NCBI GenBank assembly: GCA_963756605.1
Contig: CAVWOT010000004.1
Location: 362,212 to 426,211, forward strand
DNA: 64,000 bases
Origin: Bog-159 sp963756605
Lineage (GTDB): Bacteria; Acidobacteriota; Terriglobia; Bryobacterales; Bryobacteraceae
Reading direction: 5' to 3'
The translations under genes were made by a program, and so were the position numbers. Under the pieces are notes generated by a model. The model was not told where the DNA came from, did no database searches, and saw only the letters and a list, made by a program, of their open reading frames with translations. Numbering within the stretch: the stretch's first letter is position 1; each line of letters begins with the position of its first letter. Of this stretch, positions 17,586 to 27,125 are shown one piece after another.

Positions 17586-18635
17586 TTAGCGAAGCTCTTC
17601 CATTACCTCGTCGAGCGCGGCTTTGGGTGGCCGTACCTTGGATTGCGGCAGGGTGGCCAAGGGTTCCTCGGCCAGATGCAGCATTTCGAGAAAATTGGGC
17701 TTTTCGGTGTTCACGTAAAGTACGCCGGTGAGCACCTCGTGCAGCTTCTCGGCCTGCTCCATGGCCGACAGCGCCCCCAAGCGGCTGGTGGGATCGTAAT
17801 CGCGATCCAGCTTGCGGATGCGCAGGTGCGATCCGTCGTGCAACTGGATGTCGCGCACTTCGCCCTCGGCGATCTCGACGGAAATCTCCTCGTAAAATGG
17901 CACGAAGTCCAGCTCATGCAGGACCTCTTCATGCTCCTTCATGTAGCTGTAGCTCTTGGTAGATCCTTCGTGGTCGTTGAAGGTCACACACGGCGAAACC
18001 ACGTCGATGACCGACAGCCCGTTGTGCGCAATGGCGGTCTTCAACAGCGTCTGCAACTGTTTCTTGTCGCCCGAAAACGAGCGCGCCACGAATGTTGCGC
18101 CCCACCGGAGCGCCAGCGCGCAGCAATCAAACGGCGGCAGATCGTTGATTACGCCGGTCTTCAGCTTCGAGCCGAGATCGGCGGTGGCCGAAAACTGCCC
18201 CTTGGTGAGGCCATACACGCCGTTATCTTCGATGATGTAGATCATCGGCAGATTGCGGCGCACCAGGTGCATAAACTGCCCGATGCCGATGGAAGCCGTG
18301 TCTCCGTCCCCGGTGACGCCCAGCCCGAGCATGGTGCGGTTGGCCATGATGGCGCCCGTGGCGATGGACGGCATGCGCCCATGCACCGCATTGAATCCGT
18401 GCGACAGGTTCAGGAAGTAGGCCGGCGATTTCGACGAACAGCCGATACCGGAAAACTTGCCCACGCGCCAAGGCTCGACGCCCAGTTCATAGAAGCATTC
18501 GATGACGCGCTCGGAAATGGAGTTGTGGCCGCAACCGGCGCACAGCGTGGTCTTGGCGCCCTTATAGCTGAGGACTTCCAAGCCGATGCGATTGACTTTC
18601 TTCGGCGGCGGCGGTGGTGTGGCGACGGTGCTCAT
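17586..18635 (-). CDS. korB: 2-oxoacid:ferredoxin oxidoreductase, beta subunit
   Basis: 349 residues from ATG 18635, which overlaps the korA stop as ATGA. The TPP-binding beta subunit shows TLCAGCGHNSI, GIGCSSKSPAYF, TGDGDTASIGIGQFMHLVRR and IEDNGVYGLTKGQ. With KorA it catalyses CoA-dependent oxidative decarboxylation of a 2-oxoacid (probably 2-oxoglutarate) with ferredoxin as electron acceptor. Cytosolic. The longer upstream frame lies antisense-like inside korA and is not used. Confidence 0.93.
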   Translation of the reverse strand: MSTVATPPPPPKKVNRIGLEVLSYKGAKTTLCAGCGHNSISERVIECFYELGVEPWRVGKFSGIGCSSKSPAYFLNLSHGFNAVHGRMPSIATGAIMANRTMLGLGVTGDGDTASIGIGQFMHLVRRNLPMIYIIEDNGVYGLTKGQFSATADLGSKLKTGVINDLPPFDCCALALRWGATFVARSFSGDKKQLQTLLKTAIAHNGLSVIDVVSPCVTFNDHEGSTKSYSYMKEHEEVLHELDFVPFYEEISVEIAEGEVRDIQLHDGSHLRIRKLDRDYDPTSRLGALSAMEQAEKLHEVLTGVLYVNTEKPNFLEMLHLAEEPLATLPQSKVRPPKAALDEVMEELR

Positions 18636-20476
18636 TTGCCCTCCTGGCGGACGATTTCGTCGGTAACTGTGCGGGCGTCCAGCGGCAGCCCGCCGTAATA
18701 TCGGATGCTTCGCAACTTGGCGATCTGTTCGGGCGACATTTCCAGCCGCATCAGCGCCAGCAACTGCGCGTCGCGGTTCTGATCCACCACGTAAACGCGC
18801 TGGTGGCGCTCGATGAAATCCGTCAGGCCGCTCGAGAACGGGTAGGCTTTCAGCCGCAGATAGCTGACCGGGAGATCGTATCCGGCCAGCAACTGATCGC
18901 AGCTTTCGCTTACCGCGTAATGCGATGTGCCGCACGCCACGAAACCGATTTCGGCATCCTGCCGGAAGTGAATTTCGGGCGCCGGCACGTGCTGGCGCAT
19001 GGTCTGGAACTTATGCGCCAGACGGTCCATATTGTGGATGTAGTCGTCTTCGCGCTCGGTATATTGCGCGCGTTCGTTGTGCCCGCTGCCGCGCGTGAAA
19101 TAGGCTCCGGCCGGATGATTCGTGGCGGGCAGCGTGCGATAGCCGACCCCGTCGCCGTCCACATCTTTATAGCGCGCGAAGCCGCCCAGCCTGTTGAGAT
19201 CTTCCGCCGCTAATACTTTGCCGCGGTCGATGGGCTTCTCGGGATACGGAAACGGATCGGACATCCAATTGTTCATGCCCAGATCGAGATCGGTCATCAC
19301 AAAGACGGGAGTCTGGAAGCGCTCCGCGAAATCGAATGCCTCGATGGACATACTGAAGCACTCTTCGGGCGAGCACGGGAACAACATGGGATGTTGGGTG
19401 TCGCCATGCGAAAGCAGCGCCGTGGATAGCAGATCGCCCTGCATGGTGCGGGTGGGAAGTCCGGTGGAAGGCCCCACTCGCTGCACGTCGAAGATGACCG
19501 TGGGAACCTCGGCGTAGTATCCGAGGCCGACGAATTCGGACATCAGCGAGATCCCTGGTCCGGCTGTGGAAGTCATGGACCGCGCGCCGGCCCATCCGGC
19601 GCCCAGCGCCATGCCGATAGACGCCAGCTCGTCCTCGGCCTGCACCACTGCAAAAGTAGCGCGGCCGGTTTCCGGATCGATGCGGAAGCGTTTCAGGTAA
19701 CCGATGAGCGTTTCGACCAGCGACGAGGAGGGCGTGATGGGATACCAGGTCACCACGGTGACGCCGGCGAACATGGCACCGAGCGCACAAGCCGCATTGC
19801 CTTCGATAATAATCTTGCCAGTGTTGGCGTGCATGCGCTGGACTTGATACGGATCGGCCTTGGTATACGTCTTGGCCGCGAATTCGTAGCCGGCCCGGGC
19901 GGCGCCCCAGTTCAACTCAGCGGCTTTGGCCTTGCGCTTTCCAAATTGCTTGACCAGCGCCCGATGGACCTCGTCCATGTCGATGCCCAGCAGCCAGGCG
20001 ACGATGCCGTCGTAGAGCATGTTGCGCACGAGTTTGCGCAGTTTGGCGTCGGGGCAAACCGGCGCCACCAACTTGTCGAAGGGGGCCGGGTAAAAATGCA
20101 GATCCGAACGCAAGGCGTCCAGCTTGAGAGGCTCGTCATAGACTACGGCCGCGCCGCTATCCAGCTTCATCACGTCTTCGCGGGCGGTTTCCGGATTCAT
20201 GGCCACCAGCAGATCGATTTCTTTCTTGCGGCCGATGTAGCCGTCCTTGCTGGCGCGAATCGTGAACCAGGTGGGCAGCCCGGCGATATTCGACGGGAAC
20301 ATATTCTTGCCGGAAACCGGCACGCCCATCTGGAAAATGGAACGCATCAGCACGGCATTGGCGGTCTGGCTGCCGCTGCCGTTGACTGTAGCTACTTGAA
20401 TGGAAAAATCGTTGACTACGGTATGGCCGGAATCGCGCAAGCGAGGCTCCGCCGGCGATACTTCTAGAGTTGACAT
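18632..20476 (-). CDS. korA: 2-oxoacid:ferredoxin oxidoreductase, fused gamma-alpha subunit
   Basis: 614 residues. The N-terminal gamma domain (about 20-190) starts with IQVATVNGSGSQTANAVLMR and GVPVSGKNMFPSNIAGLPTW. The alpha domain follows from IIIEGNAACALGAMFAG, with YPITPSSSLVETL and FAVVQAEDELASIGMALGAG. The gamma-alpha fusion with separate KorB is the common aerobe arrangement. Electrons go to ferredoxin, but no ferredoxin gene is nearby. An inverted-repeat element lies in its upstream region. Confidence 0.93.
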   Translation of the reverse strand: MSTLEVSPAEPRLRDSGHTVVNDFSIQVATVNGSGSQTANAVLMRSIFQMGVPVSGKNMFPSNIAGLPTWFTIRASKDGYIGRKKEIDLLVAMNPETAREDVMKLDSGAAVVYDEPLKLDALRSDLHFYPAPFDKLVAPVCPDAKLRKLVRNMLYDGIVAWLLGIDMDEVHRALVKQFGKRKAKAAELNWGAARAGYEFAAKTYTKADPYQVQRMHANTGKIIIEGNAACALGAMFAGVTVVTWYPITPSSSLVETLIGYLKRFRIDPETGRATFAVVQAEDELASIGMALGAGWAGARSMTSTAGPGISLMSEFVGLGYYAEVPTVIFDVQRVGPSTGLPTRTMQGDLLSTALLSHGDTQHPMLFPCSPEECFSMSIEAFDFAERFQTPVFVMTDLDLGMNNWMSDPFPYPEKPIDRGKVLAAEDLNRLGGFARYKDVDGDGVGYRTLPATNHPAGAYFTRGSGHNERAQYTEREDDYIHNMDRLAHKFQTMRQHVPAPEIHFRQDAEIGFVACGTSHYAVSESCDQLLAGYDLPVSYLRLKAYPFSSGLTDFIERHQRVYVVDQNRDAQLLALMRLEMSPEQIAKLRSIRYYGGLPLDARTVTDEIVRQEGK

Positions 20477-20635
20477 CTATAGGAGTCCTTGTTTGGGGTG
20501 ATGACCCTGTTCACTATGTGTTTCCATCATATTATACGTTATACGACGCGGCGCGTTCTTGTGGTTGCGGTCACTACGTGGATCGATCGCCTGTGCGAAG
20601 GACAGTCGCGGCAGGGAAACGTCTCCGGCGGCAGA

Positions 20636-20761
20636 GCTGTGGGGCAGACCTCCAGGTCTGCGCGGGTCCTCCAGGACCCGCTGCGCGCGACGGAATCAGT
20701 GTAAGAGTGCGAACAGGCCGGCGTGGACGCCGGCCGCAGGACTGGAGTCCTGCCCCACAGC
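20636..20761. repeat. Dispersed inverted-repeat element, copy with full ends
   Basis: The element opens GCTGTGGGGCAG and closes CTGCCCCACAGC, a perfect 12-base terminal inverted repeat 126 bases apart. Inner palindromes are AGACCTCCAGGTCT and GGGTCCTCCAGGACCC, and GGACTGGAGTCC near the right end. It fills the 379-base gap between divergent korA and cheY; nothing else is recognised there. Confidence 0.82.
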
Positions 20762-20855
20762 AAAATTCTTCAGCGAATGAGCATTCGCGGACGCCGCCAA
20801 ACCAACGCTAAAGACTCCCGTGCGCCCGGCCGATATAACTGGCGAGAGGATTTAT

Positions 20856-21221
20856 ATGTCCCACGCCATGGTCGTCGATGACTCGAAAGCTGTACGCATG
20901 ATTCTTTCGCGCAGCCTCGTGGAGTTGGGTTACGACGTCTGTGCGGCTACCGATGGCGCCGAAGCGCTCACCCTCCTGCGCGAAGAGATGTCCCTGGTGC
21001 TGGTGGACTGGAACATGCCGCACATGAACGGTTTGGAATTTTTGGAAAAGCTGCGTGCCGATCCGCGCTACGCCTCCATAAAAGTGATTATGGTAACCAC
21101 GGAAACGGAAGTGGATCAGATGGTGAAGGCGCTGGCGGCTGGCGCCGATGAATATGTCATGAAGCCATTCACCAAGGAGATCCTGGCGGACAAACTCCGT
21201 GTAATGGGGTTGATCCAGTGA
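20856..21221 (+). CDS. cheY: CheY-like single-domain response regulator
   Basis: 121 residues from ATG 20856, preceded by GAGAGG. Acidic pocket Asp8-Asp9, phospho-acceptor Asp51 (LVDWNMP), Thr in VTTETE and Lys in VMKPF are all present. As the first gene of cheY-cheB-cheR-cheX, it is the likely flagellar or pilus motor output. No receptor, CheA or CheW is in the window. Confidence 0.92.
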   Translation: MSHAMVVDDSKAVRMILSRSLVELGYDVCAATDGAEALTLLREEMSLVLVDWNMPHMNGLEFLEKLRADPRYASIKVIMVTTETEVDQMVKALAAGADEYVMKPFTKEILADKLRVMGLIQ

Positions 21222-21240
21222 GGGCACGATCAGCTAAATA

Positions 21241-22353
21241 ATGGCCAGTATGCTCAGAAGCTTAACCAGGAAATCGGTTCCACGCGGCGCCCGCATACGC
21301 GTGCTGGTGGTGGATGATTCGGTGGTCATTCGCCGCCTGGTCACGCATGCCCTGTCGGAAGATCCCGCGCTAGAAGTCGTGGGGACCGCGGCCAATGGCC
21401 TCATCGCGCTGCAGTACATTGCGCAGTTGAATCCGGACGTGATCACGCTCGATATCGAAATGCCCGAGATGGATGGCCTGGGCGTACTGCGCCAGATCAG
21501 GCATCAGGAGGGGCGGCCGCGAGTGGTCATGTTCAGCACCCTCACCGACCGCGGCGCCGCGCTGACCTTAGAATCGCTGGCATTGGGCGCCGATGACTAT
21601 GTAACCAAAGCCGCCAATGTCGGGTCGCTCGACCGGTCCATGGCCCGCTTGCGTCAGGAATTAATCCCCAAGATCAGGCAGTTTTTTCTGCTACCCGGCG
21701 AAGTTGCGCCAGCCCGGCCGCCCCTCTCCACGCAGAATCCGGCGCGAGCGGTTTCGGTTCCAGCCAACCGCACGGGCCAGCCGCGCGTAGTGGCGATCGG
21801 TATTTCCACGGGAGGCCCTACCGCGCTCGCCGAAATCATGCCGCAGTTCCCCGCGAACTTCCCGCTGCCGATCCTGATCGTACAACATATGCCGCCGTTA
21901 TTTACGCGCTTTCTAGCCGAGCGTCTGCAGTCCGGCACGGATTTGCGGGTCGCGGAAGCGTCGGAGGGTGCCCCTGTAACAGTCGGCACGGTGTGGATCG
22001 CCCCGGGGGATTATCACATGCTTGTGCGCCTGAAAGGTCCAGACGCCGTCATACGGCTGGATCAATCCGCGGCGGAGAACTCCTGCCGGCCTTCGGCCGA
22101 CGTCCTATTTCGCTCCGTCGCGGAGGTTTATGGCGGCGCCGCGATCTGCGCCGTTCTCACCGGCATGGGTCAGGACGGTCTCCGCGGCGCTGCCGTCCTG
22201 CACGCCAATGGCGCGTATGTCATTGCGCAGGATGAGGCCTCCAGTGTGGTATGGGGAATGCCCGGCGCGGTGGCCGGCGCGGGTCTCGCCAACTGCGTGC
22301 TTCCCCTGGACGCGGTGGTTCCGGAAATCCTGAGGCAAGTAACGAAGGGATAA
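21241..22353 (+). CDS. cheB: Chemotaxis protein-glutamate methylesterase CheB
   Basis: 370 residues: receiver domain (about 19-140, Asp71 in TLDIEMPEMDG), linker, then the methylesterase domain with the catalytic triad Ser189 (GISTGGPTAL), His216 (VQHMPPL) and Asp312 (TGMGQDGL). Removes methyl groups (and deamidates Gln) on chemoreceptors when phosphorylated. Five bases before cheR. Confidence 0.96.
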   Translation: MASMLRSLTRKSVPRGARIRVLVVDDSVVIRRLVTHALSEDPALEVVGTAANGLIALQYIAQLNPDVITLDIEMPEMDGLGVLRQIRHQEGRPRVVMFSTLTDRGAALTLESLALGADDYVTKAANVGSLDRSMARLRQELIPKIRQFFLLPGEVAPARPPLSTQNPARAVSVPANRTGQPRVVAIGISTGGPTALAEIMPQFPANFPLPILIVQHMPPLFTRFLAERLQSGTDLRVAEASEGAPVTVGTVWIAPGDYHMLVRLKGPDAVIRLDQSAAENSCRPSADVLFRSVAEVYGGAAICAVLTGMGQDGLRGAAVLHANGAYVIAQDEASSVVWGMPGAVAGAGLANCVLPLDAVVPEILRQVTKG

Positions 22354-22358
22354 ATCGC

Positions 22359-23183
22359 ATGCCGGAAACCGAACTCCATCCAGATAGCTACCGGTTCTTG
22401 CAGGACTACGTCTACCGCGAGTCCGGGATCGTACTCGATGGAGATAAACGTTACCTGTTGGAAGCTCGCCTGGCACCCATCGTGCACCAGATGCATTTGG
22501 CCAGCTTGAACGATCTGTGCGCGGTGCTCGGCAGCGCGGTCAACAATGCAGTCCTCAAGCGGCAGGTGGTCGAGGCCATGACCACCAACGAAACGTTCTT
22601 CTTCCGCGATCCGCCGCAGTACGATGCGCTGCGGTCGCTGGTCATTCCCGGCCTTCTCGCGCAGCGCCAGGATACGCGAAAAATGAGTTTCTGGTCGGCG
22701 GCTTCGTCTTCCGGCCAGGAAGCCTACAGTCTCGCCATGATGCTGCTGGAGATGGGCCTGGGCGATTGGAAAATCAAAATTCAAGGCACCGATTTATCGA
22801 AACAGATGGCAGAACGCGCCGGCAACGGCAGATACCTGCAGATCGAAGTCAATCGCGGCTTGCCGGTCAGTTATCTTCTGAAATACTTTACCCGCGTGGG
22901 TCTCGAATGGCAATTGAAAGATGAAGTGCGGCGCATGGTGGATTTCACCACCTTCGATCTGCGGCAGAGCATGTCCGCGCGCGGGCCGTTCGACGTGGTC
23001 TTCTGCCGCAATGTCTTGATCTATTTCGATATGGACACCAAGCGTCGGATCCTGGACCAGCTGCACGGCACTCTGTTCCGGGGAGGTTATCTGTTGCTTG
23101 GCGGCAGTGAAACCACCTTGAACCTGACCAACCGCTTCGAGCGCAGAATCGTGGGTCAGACCGTGCTCTATCAAGCCCCTTAA
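22359..23183 (+). CDS. cheR: Chemotaxis protein methyltransferase CheR
   Basis: 274 residues from ATG 22359, with AAGGGA upstream. The helical N-domain (YRFLQDYVYRESGIVL) and the SAM domain with TNETFFFRDPPQYDAL, FWSAASSSGQEAYSLAMML and FDVVFCRNVLIYFD are typical. It methylates receptor glutamates, countering CheB. No C-terminal TPR extension. Confidence 0.95.
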   Translation: MPETELHPDSYRFLQDYVYRESGIVLDGDKRYLLEARLAPIVHQMHLASLNDLCAVLGSAVNNAVLKRQVVEAMTTNETFFFRDPPQYDALRSLVIPGLLAQRQDTRKMSFWSAASSSGQEAYSLAMMLLEMGLGDWKIKIQGTDLSKQMAERAGNGRYLQIEVNRGLPVSYLLKYFTRVGLEWQLKDEVRRMVDFTTFDLRQSMSARGPFDVVFCRNVLIYFDMDTKRRILDQLHGTLFRGGYLLLGGSETTLNLTNRFERRIVGQTVLYQAP

Positions 23184-23193
23184 GAGGATTAAG

Positions 23194-23664
23194 ATGAATA
23201 CTCCCTTTTCCCTGGATACTTATCGGGACGACCTATCGCGCATCGTCCAGTCCGTCTTCCGGACCATGATGGATCTGGAGACCGCCCCGTCCGATGGCGC
23301 CTGGGCGCACTCACCAGCTATCATTACCGCGGCCGTTCACTTCGTCGGAGAGTGGCAGGGAGCCGCTACGGTCGAGTGCAATACGCAGCAGGCCTGTCAG
23401 TTCGCGGCGCGCTTTATGGGAATCGAACTGCCGGCTGCGGTCGACAGCGACGTCCGCGATGTGATGGGAGAGCTGGCCAACATGGTCGCCGGCAATCTGA
23501 AGTCGTTGTTGCCGCGCGGTGTCAATCTCTCCATGCCCTGTGTGGTGGAGGGAACCGACTACACCGTTCACGAGTGCGGTGTGACTGCGGTGGAACATAT
23601 GACCTTCTCCAGCGCTACCGGCGATTTCCGCGTCACCCTCATTGAAACGGCGCCGCGCGCCTGA
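23194..23664 (+). CDS. cheX: CheX/CheC-like chemotaxis phosphatase
   Basis: 156 residues, 10 bases after cheR with AAGAGG before ATG. The catalytic pattern of CheC/CheX phosphatases is seen once as MGELANMVAGN (Glu93, Asn96), which fits CheX, with the surrounding alpha/beta core (ITAAVHFVGEWQGAATVEC). It would dephosphorylate CheY-P. Identity as CheX is by motif and operon. Confidence 0.8.
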   Translation: MNTPFSLDTYRDDLSRIVQSVFRTMMDLETAPSDGAWAHSPAIITAAVHFVGEWQGAATVECNTQQACQFAARFMGIELPAAVDSDVRDVMGELANMVAGNLKSLLPRGVNLSMPCVVEGTDYTVHECGVTAVEHMTFSSATGDFRVTLIETAPRA

Positions 23665-23698
23665 GCGCCATCCTTGCGCCGCGTTGTATACTCTCCCC

Positions 23699-24478
23699 AT
23701 GCCCAACATCGATAAGCATCCCGCGGGCGCATTCGTGTGGGTCGAACTCGGCACCACGGATCAGGCCGCCGCCAAGACCTTCTATGCGTCGCTCTTCGGC
23801 TGGCAGGCCAATGACATGCCCATGGGGCCTGACGATCACTACACCATCTTCCGGCTGGATGGACGCGATGCCGCGGCCGCCTATACTCTACGTGCGGACA
23901 TGTCCGGCGGCGCCCCGCCCCATTGGATGCCATATATCTCGGTGAACAGCGCGGACGATGCCGCGGCCCGCGCCGCACAGATGGGCGGAACGGTGCTTGG
24001 GCCGGCCATGGATGTCATGGATGCGGGGCGCATGGCCGTGGTGCAGGATCCCACCGGCGCGACCTTCTCGCTCTGGCAGCCGAAGGGCAATTCCGGCATA
24101 GGCATCGCAGGCGTGGACGGCACGCTCTGCTGGGCGGACCTGATGACTACCGATGCAGCGCGCGCCCGTGAGTTCTATGCGGTTCTGTTCGGCTGGAACA
24201 TCACACCTGGTGAACACGATCCGTCCGGATATCTGCACATCAAAAACGGCGACGCGTTCATTGGTGGCATTCCGCCCGTCGGCCCGCGGCCCGGCGTGCC
24301 GTCCCACTGGCTGCTCTATTTTCTGGCATCCGACTGCGATGGCTCGACCGCCAAGGCCAAATCCCTGGGCGCCAATATCTTCTATGGTCCCACCACCATG
24401 GAAGGCGTGGGGCGCTGGGCCGTAGTGGCCGACCCGCAGGGCGCCGTGTTCGCCATCTTCCAGCCGCTGCCGCATTGA
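23699..24478 (+). CDS. Two-domain VOC (glyoxalase/bleomycin-resistance-like) protein
   Basis: 259 residues from ATG 23699. Two vicinal-oxygen-chelate modules are visible, starting FVWVELGTTDQAAAKTFYAS (near residue 12) and LCWADLMTTDAARAREFYAV (near residue 140). Each ends in a beta strand of the type MAVVQDPTGATFSLWQP or WAVVADPQGAVFAIFQP. The metal-binding residues are not clearly conserved, so the reaction is unknown. Close homologues are often labelled hydroxylase or 27-kDa antigen-like. Confidence 0.88.
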   Translation: MPNIDKHPAGAFVWVELGTTDQAAAKTFYASLFGWQANDMPMGPDDHYTIFRLDGRDAAAAYTLRADMSGGAPPHWMPYISVNSADDAAARAAQMGGTVLGPAMDVMDAGRMAVVQDPTGATFSLWQPKGNSGIGIAGVDGTLCWADLMTTDAARAREFYAVLFGWNITPGEHDPSGYLHIKNGDAFIGGIPPVGPRPGVPSHWLLYFLASDCDGSTAKAKSLGANIFYGPTTMEGVGRWAVVADPQGAVFAIFQPLPH

Positions 24479-24499
24479 GGCCGCAGATCCGGTCCGTGC

Positions 24500-26365
24500 T
24501 CACGGCGCGAAAACGTACGCCGCCCCCTGGTCCACATTGCTATTCACCTTCGCGGCGGGAGCGGTCACCAGAACGTTATCGCCGCCGATGGCCACGGCTA
24601 CTCCCAAAGAATTGCCCTCCACCCCGTCGGCGGCGGTCAATCTGGCCGCCGGGGTCGAGTTTGCCGGCCAACCGCTCGGCGGTTTCGCGAACAAGTACGC
24701 CCGGCCTCTTCCCCTTCCGCCGGGCCGTCCAGGCGCGCCGGCCACGACCGCATCGCCATTCGTGGCGATGGACCAGCCCAGATTATCGCGCGCATCCCCC
24801 TGTACGGCCGTCAGCTTGGAGGTCTGCGTCATGCTTGCCCAACCGCTCACAGGCTCGACGAAGACATAAGCCGCGCCTTGTTGCGCATTGGTACCCACAC
24901 TGGCTAAGGGCGCGCCGGCGGCGATCACGCCCCCGCTGATCGCGACTGCGTAGCCCAGTTCCTCTCCCCCCGCTCCATCGGCGGCGGTCAGCTTGGCGGT
25001 TTCCGTGAGGTTCGTCCCGCCGCCCGGCGGCATGATATATACATAAGCGGCACCCGCGCCCTGCAGCGACCCGATCACCACAGTGTCGCCATCGATCGCG
25101 GCGGAAATCCCAAAAAAGCTATCGGCCGCGCCGTCCGCGGCGGTCAGTTTAGACTGATACGCCGAAGTCGTCACCCAACCGCCGGCGGGCTTGACGAACA
25201 CGTACGCGCCGCCCTGGTTGGAATGGGATCCGATGGTAGCCTGACAAGCGCCGACGACGATGGTGTCGCCGCTGGCCGCCACACCCGTGCCGAAACGGTC
25301 GTACGATCTGCCGTCGGCGGCGGTCAGCTTGGCGGTTTCCGTAACGTCCGTCCAACCTGCCGCCGGCTCCACGAAAGCGTAAGCGGCGCCCTGTTGAAAA
25401 TTCTGCCCGATTGTCTGGTTGATGGCCCCGGCCACGATGGTATTGCCGCCAATCGCCACGGTCACGCCTAAAAAACTGATGCCCTCCGCCTCCGCGTCCG
25501 ACGCGGTTAGTTTGGCGGTTTCGGTCATATTCCCCCACCCGGCTGCCGGCTGCACGAATACATAGACCGCTCCCGCATCGGAAACGCCGTCCACATTGGC
25601 AAATGGCGCGCCGACCACTGCGGTATTTCCGCTGACGGCCACCGAGTAGCCCAGCGAGTCATCCATCTGCCCATCGGAGGCCGTCAACTTGGCCGCCTGC
25701 ACAAACGGATCGATCACCACCGGATACTTTGCATGGGTGTCGTCTACTTCTAACCGCAACCGCGCCCCGCGCAGTTCCAACGAGGCCGGCAGTTCCCTGC
25801 CGGTAGCATCGAAGGCGGTCAGCCCTGTGTAACGCAATTCCGACTGGCCCGTGTGCCCCGTCAGGGTCAATCTTGTCTTGCCGGGATCCACGGCGGCCGT
25901 CAGATCGCCCGAGACCGCCAGCGCGATGATCAATACCCCGCGCTGATCGCGAGAGCCCGGCGGCTGGGCGAGGGTGAATCCCTGTTCGAGCCCTAGCGGT
26001 CCGTTCACGTACCATTCTGTTAACGGCCCTCGCCGGTACTCGATACGATTAGCCTCTGCGCACGGCACGGCTTCGCCGGCTGGTTGAAGCGCACCGGCAT
26101 AACCGTAGCCGCGCAAGAGCAGTCTAAAGCGTGAGCCGTGGCGGCGTATTTCCAGGCCGGCCGGGGTGAAGACGCTGGAAAGTTTCTGCCGGTCGTTCCG
26201 GGCCGTGAAGCCGTTAGCATGCCGCTCGGCTCGGTACCGGGCTTGATCGCGTCCAAGTGCGGCAGACACGCTGGATTGCATAGCCGGTGACAGGCTCGAA
26301 AAGCCGGCGGCCACGGGAGCCGCACCGGCCAAAGTCAAACCAATGACCACAGTTCCAATCCGCAT
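24500..26365 (-). CDS. Secreted FG-GAP/integrin-like repeat protein
   Basis: 621 residues with signal peptide (VVIGLTLAGAAPVAAG). A non-repeat N-domain (about 30-225) is followed by about seven repeats of roughly 55 residues of the type AKLTAADG...LGxSVAISGxTxVVGAP...GAAYVFVxPAxGW. These are FG-GAP-like blades forming a beta propeller. Acidobacteria often secrete such proteins. No enzymatic motif; likely surface binding. The internal repeats make assembly and copy number worth checking. Confidence 0.85.
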   Translation of the reverse strand: MRIGTVVIGLTLAGAAPVAAGFSSLSPAMQSSVSAALGRDQARYRAERHANGFTARNDRQKLSSVFTPAGLEIRRHGSRFRLLLRGYGYAGALQPAGEAVPCAEANRIEYRRGPLTEWYVNGPLGLEQGFTLAQPPGSRDQRGVLIIALAVSGDLTAAVDPGKTRLTLTGHTGQSELRYTGLTAFDATGRELPASLELRGARLRLEVDDTHAKYPVVIDPFVQAAKLTASDGQMDDSLGYSVAVSGNTAVVGAPFANVDGVSDAGAVYVFVQPAAGWGNMTETAKLTASDAEAEGISFLGVTVAIGGNTIVAGAINQTIGQNFQQGAAYAFVEPAAGWTDVTETAKLTAADGRSYDRFGTGVAASGDTIVVGACQATIGSHSNQGGAYVFVKPAGGWVTTSAYQSKLTAADGAADSFFGISAAIDGDTVVIGSLQGAGAAYVYIMPPGGGTNLTETAKLTAADGAGGEELGYAVAISGGVIAAGAPLASVGTNAQQGAAYVFVEPVSGWASMTQTSKLTAVQGDARDNLGWSIATNGDAVVAGAPGRPGGRGRGRAYLFAKPPSGWPANSTPAARLTAADGVEGNSLGVAVAIGGDNVLVTAPAAKVNSNVDQGAAYVFAP

Positions 26366-26387
26366 GGTGACGATCAGTATACACCGG

Positions 26388-27101
26388 TCACACCCACTCT
26401 TCCCGACGAGCGGTACTACGCTTCCCAGCCAGCGGCGCGTTCAGAAATTCCAAAAAAGGAGCCAGCGCGCGGAACCGCTTCTCCAATTCCGTGAAAAGCT
26501 TGGGCGTGGTGACGAGCGCTGCATCCAGCGTGGTGAACAGCAGGAATTGCTTGAAGCGCAACAGATCGGCCGCCGGATGTTCCGCGCAGAAACCCTTGGG
26601 AGGGCGGGTAAGCTGCTCGCCCTGCATCGCGCCGATCAGCCGCTTGACCGCGCTCGCCGCCACCAATTGGCGAAAAGCCGCGTGCTGCCCGGCGACATGC
26701 GTGCGCACAGCCAGCAGCGTTTCCGGCGGAGGCATATAAATGCCGCCGCCCACCTCCACGCCCTTGTGCGAGATCGCAAAGTAGTAACCCGCCGCGCCAT
26801 GCTTCTCCATCCCGCGCCGCGCAAACGACGCCGCGATATGTGTCTTGTACGGTGTCTTATCGGGGCTGAAACGCGTGTCGCGATAGATGCGATAAATGGC
26901 TTTCGGCGCATCCGTGACGTAGTCTGGCGCGAAACTCATCATGGCGCGGTTCAACTCCGTCACCAGTTCCACCATCGGCGCCTTCACTTTTTCGTCGTAG
27001 ATGTGCTTGCGGGGCTGGAACCATTCGCGCTCATTATGCCTCGCAAGACCGCGAAAAAAGGTGATAGCCTCCGCCGGAAAGCCCGCAAACCCGGATCGCA
27101 T
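26388..27101 (-). CDS. DUF2461 family protein
   Basis: 237 residues. FPAEAITFFRGLARHNEREW at the start, then IYRDTRFSPDKTPYKTHIAA and YYFAISHKGVEVGGGIYMPP are diagnostic of DUF2461 (TIGR02453), a conserved cytosolic family of unknown function. Divergent from murB with about 25 bases between the two starts, so the promoters must overlap the coding ends. Confidence 0.92.
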   Translation of the reverse strand: MRSGFAGFPAEAITFFRGLARHNEREWFQPRKHIYDEKVKAPMVELVTELNRAMMSFAPDYVTDAPKAIYRIYRDTRFSPDKTPYKTHIAASFARRGMEKHGAAGYYFAISHKGVEVGGGIYMPPPETLLAVRTHVAGQHAAFRQLVAASAVKRLIGAMQGEQLTRPPKGFCAEHPAADLLRFKQFLLFTTLDAALVTTPKLFTELEKRFRALAPFLEFLNAPLAGKRSTARREEWV

Positions 27102-27125
27102 AGAATGCCTCCTATAATTGAATCA

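Noticed and set aside
26343..27104. Long plus-strand extension of murB
   Set aside because: It is antisense to DUF2461; murB homology begins only near 27126.
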